From assembly GCA_030044455.1 (NCBI GenBank), contig JASHVU010000536.1, forward strand, positions 1 to 7,167: a stretch of DNA of 7,167 nt, written 5' to 3'. The notes under the pieces were generated by a model. That model did not search any database, was not told the DNA's origin, and saw only the letters and a list, made by a program, of their open reading frames with translations. Both the position numbers and the translations under genes were made by a program. How positions within the stretch are numbered: position 1 is the stretch's first letter; each line of letters begins with the position of its first letter. Positions 5,854 through 7,167 of the stretch are shown here, piece after piece. This DNA comes from Acidobacteriaceae bacterium (lineage in GTDB: Bacteria; Acidobacteriota; Terriglobia; Terriglobales; Acidobacteriaceae).

Positions 5854-5962
5854 GCGATTCCGCAGTTACTGTGCCCCGAAGCCGCGAATGTTAGGTGGAT
5901 TCTTCCTCAAGAAAAATCCACCTTGAATGAGCTGAAAATGGATACAACAACTGCGGAACCGC
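5854..5962 (-). repeat. 109-nt concentric inverted repeat / long hairpin downstream of TBDR fragment
   Basis: The outer arms GCGATTCCGCAGTT (5854-5867) and AACTGCGGAACCGC (5949-5962) pair at 13 of 14 positions. The inner arms 5893-5905 and 5911-5923 pair at 12 of 13. Both stems are centred exactly on 5908 with no bulge between them; the 25-nt segments in between pair partly (5870-5872, 5875-5876, 5884-5885, 5888-5889). Both stem mismatches, plus three positions just inside the outer stem, are A-C or C-A on the plus strand and so become G-U pairs in the minus-strand RNA. The element ends 1 nt before the receptor stop codon (5964-5966), so it forms the start of that gene's 3' UTR. It may be a structured RNA, a complex terminator or a decayed palindromic mobile repeat. 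Confidence 0.7.
5893..5923 (-). terminator. Inner stem-loop, candidate terminator of the TBDR fragment
   Basis: AGGTGGATT (5893-5901) and AATCCACCT (5915-5923) are perfect inverted copies. In the minus-strand RNA the stem grows to 13 bp with one G-U and a 5-nt loop (5906-5910). It starts 41 nt after the receptor stop codon. There is no T-tract on the minus strand after the stem, so it may instead stabilise the 3' end or rely on Rho. Confidence 0.45.
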
Positions 5963-5963
5963 A

Positions 5964-7167
5964 CTAGAACTCCAGCCGCAGCGAGCCCTGCAATACACGG
6001 GCCGAGAGATCGGCGCCGGTGGGAGTTACCGTACCCGGAATGGCGCCGAACTCGTTAGGCGGACTTGTCAGGTCCATATTGTTCTGGAAGCTCGGAGTCT
6101 GAAAGTTCGGATGGTTAAGAGCATTGAACGCGTCGCAGCGGAATTTCAGGTTGACTCCCTCACCCGGGCGGATCGGGAAAGTCTTGCCGAGCCCAAGGTC
6201 CGCGTCGAAGAAGCCGGGACCGCGCAAGTTGTTGCGCGAACCCATCTGAAAGCCCACAGGCCCCGTCCACTGGTTAAAGGCCGTCTCGGGATTCTTGAAA
6301 GTTGAGACGATGCCATCCGTCCCCACGGTCACATGGGACTTCTGAATCCCCCCCAGGTTGCCGGTTAGAATCGCAGGGTCTTCATTGGAGTAGCTCATGA
6401 GGAAGGCAATCGAGTTGGCCATGTAGGGCGTGCCGGTATGGTAGCTTGGTAAGCCGCTCAACTCCCATCCGCCAACAACTTCGTCGGCCCACAGTGGAAC
6501 ATTCGTCAGCAAGCTGCGGCCGCGGCCAAACGGCAACTGGTAAAGAACGTTACCGTCGAATACCTGGGTCTCGTCGAAGTCAGAGTTGCCGCGGCACAAG
6601 CGCGGGCGCAGGACATCGCAGATGAAGCCGTAACCCCCGTAGGCATAGGAGTTGGCAACAAAAGAGGTGTTGTCGAGAGAGTGCGACCAGGTGTAGTTCA
6701 GGTCGAACTGCAAACCGTGGCTGGTGTTCTTGTGCAACGTAGCCAACAAGCCGTGGTACGCGGAGAAGCCCAAGTCGGTGAAGAAGGTATTCTCAGAAAG
6801 CTGCGCGGCCATGCCTACGTTGGCAGGCAGTAGCCCGTAATAGGACATTAGTTCGACACTGTCTGCCACGTCGCCGCGCGCCGGATACGGGGCCATGTTT
6901 TCCGCGATAAAGGCCGTGTTGGTCACTCCCGTTCCGTTAGGATACAGCACGTTCTCGAAAAATGGCTGCGCCGGAACGCTGCTAAGAGGGGCATTCGGGT
7001 TTTGGCGCAGCCATGTGGTGAGGGCGGCCATGGCCTGGCTCAGCTTCTGTCCCGACACACTATCCGGGAAGTCGATAAGCTGCTCGGCGTCGGCCTGGGC
7101 CAGCAAGTGGCGTCCCAGGCGGCCTACGTAACCCAGCCTGAAGAGGAAGCCGCCACCGAACTCCTGT
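5964..7167 (-). CDS. Oar-like TonB-dependent receptor, C-terminal 400 residues (5' end outside window)
   Basis: The reading frame is open to the window edge, so this is a partial gene and no start is assigned; a TTG at 7106 is internal. The fragment is the C-terminal part of the barrel. In fragment numbering I see YVGRLGRH (13-20), AYHGL (137-141), NYTWSHSLDN (157-166), RGNSDFD (192-198), LPFGRGR (211-217), RNNLRGPGFFDADLGLGKTF (311-330), FNALNHPNF (347-355) and a terminal SLRLEF with the outer-membrane Phe. These are hallmark motifs of the large acidobacterial Oar-like receptors. Cys183 and Cys191, in an extracellular-type loop, may form a disulfide. It is not a close copy of the receptor at 2030-4723, whose matching region diverges strongly, so recent tandem duplication is unlikely. 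The ligand is unknown. The concentric hairpin begins right after the stop codon. Confidence 0.9.
   Translation of the reverse strand, partial: QEFGGGFLFRLGYVGRLGRHLLAQADAEQLIDFPDSVSGQKLSQAMAALTTWLRQNPNAPLSSVPAQPFFENVLYPNGTGVTNTAFIAENMAPYPARGDVADSVELMSYYGLLPANVGMAAQLSENTFFTDLGFSAYHGLLATLHKNTSHGLQFDLNYTWSHSLDNTSFVANSYAYGGYGFICDVLRPRLCRGNSDFDETQVFDGNVLYQLPFGRGRSLLTNVPLWADEVVGGWELSGLPSYHTGTPYMANSIAFLMSYSNEDPAILTGNLGGIQKSHVTVGTDGIVSTFKNPETAFNQWTGPVGFQMGSRNNLRGPGFFDADLGLGKTFPIRPGEGVNLKFRCDAFNALNHPNFQTPSFQNNMDLTSPPNEFGAIPGTVTPTGADLSARVLQGSLRLEF

Noticed and set aside
5849..5966. Target-site duplication (CTA on both sides) around the 109-nt inverted repeat, marking a mobile element
   Set aside because: Only 3 bp, at unequal distances from the arms, and the right copy is the receptor stop codon; not evidence of insertion by itself.

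Overview
The window looks like a stretch of an acidobacterial chromosome (Acidobacteriota, Terriglobia-like). This is inferred from two large Oar-like TonB-dependent receptor (TBDR) genes, at least one with an N-terminal carboxypeptidase-regulatory-like domain, the moderately high GC, and a periplasmic solenoid protein of a kind I associate with that phylum. No database search was possible. Every gene I accept lies on the minus strand, so transcription runs from high to low coordinates. I see no rRNA, tRNA, CRISPR array, insertion sequence or phage gene.

From right to left: (a) the C-terminal ~400 residues of an Oar-like TBDR (5964-7167, its 5' end outside the window). (b) A 230-bp gap containing a striking 109-nt concentric inverted repeat (5854-5962) that starts next to the TBDR stop codon. 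(c) A HAD-superfamily phosphatase resembling phosphoglycolate phosphatase (4997-5734). (d) A 273-bp gap with a LacI/CcpA-type palindrome (4940-4953). (e) A complete 897-aa Oar-like TBDR (2030-4723). (f) A 191-bp gap with a weak hairpin and a 7-bp inverted repeat next to the following start codon. (g) A 184-aa exported, single-pass membrane protein built from about seven 17-19-residue repeats (1284-1838). (h) A 201-bp control region with a promoter-like sequence (perfect TTGACA) flanked by two near-identical palindromes. (i) A very compact operon: a 121-aa membrane protein (717-1082), a TetR-family repressor (47-715) and the first codons of a probable TIGR01777-type NAD(P)-dependent epimerase/oxidoreductase (1-44, running off the edge).

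The clearest functional unit is the left-hand operon. Its genes are separated by 1 and 2 bp, and the twin palindromes around its promoter are the natural candidates for autoregulatory TetR operators. The two receptors are outer-membrane proteins of a family implicated in uptake of large or complex substrates. The LacI-type site upstream of the complete receptor would fit sugar-responsive control, though the ligand cannot be read from the sequence. The phosphatase between the receptors looks like a housekeeping gene.

The most unusual signal is the 109-nt concentric hairpin. Inner and outer stems share exactly one centre with no bulges, and most non-Watson-Crick positions in the stems become G-U pairs in the minus-strand RNA. 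This suggests a structured 3'-UTR/terminator RNA or the remains of a small palindromic repeat element.
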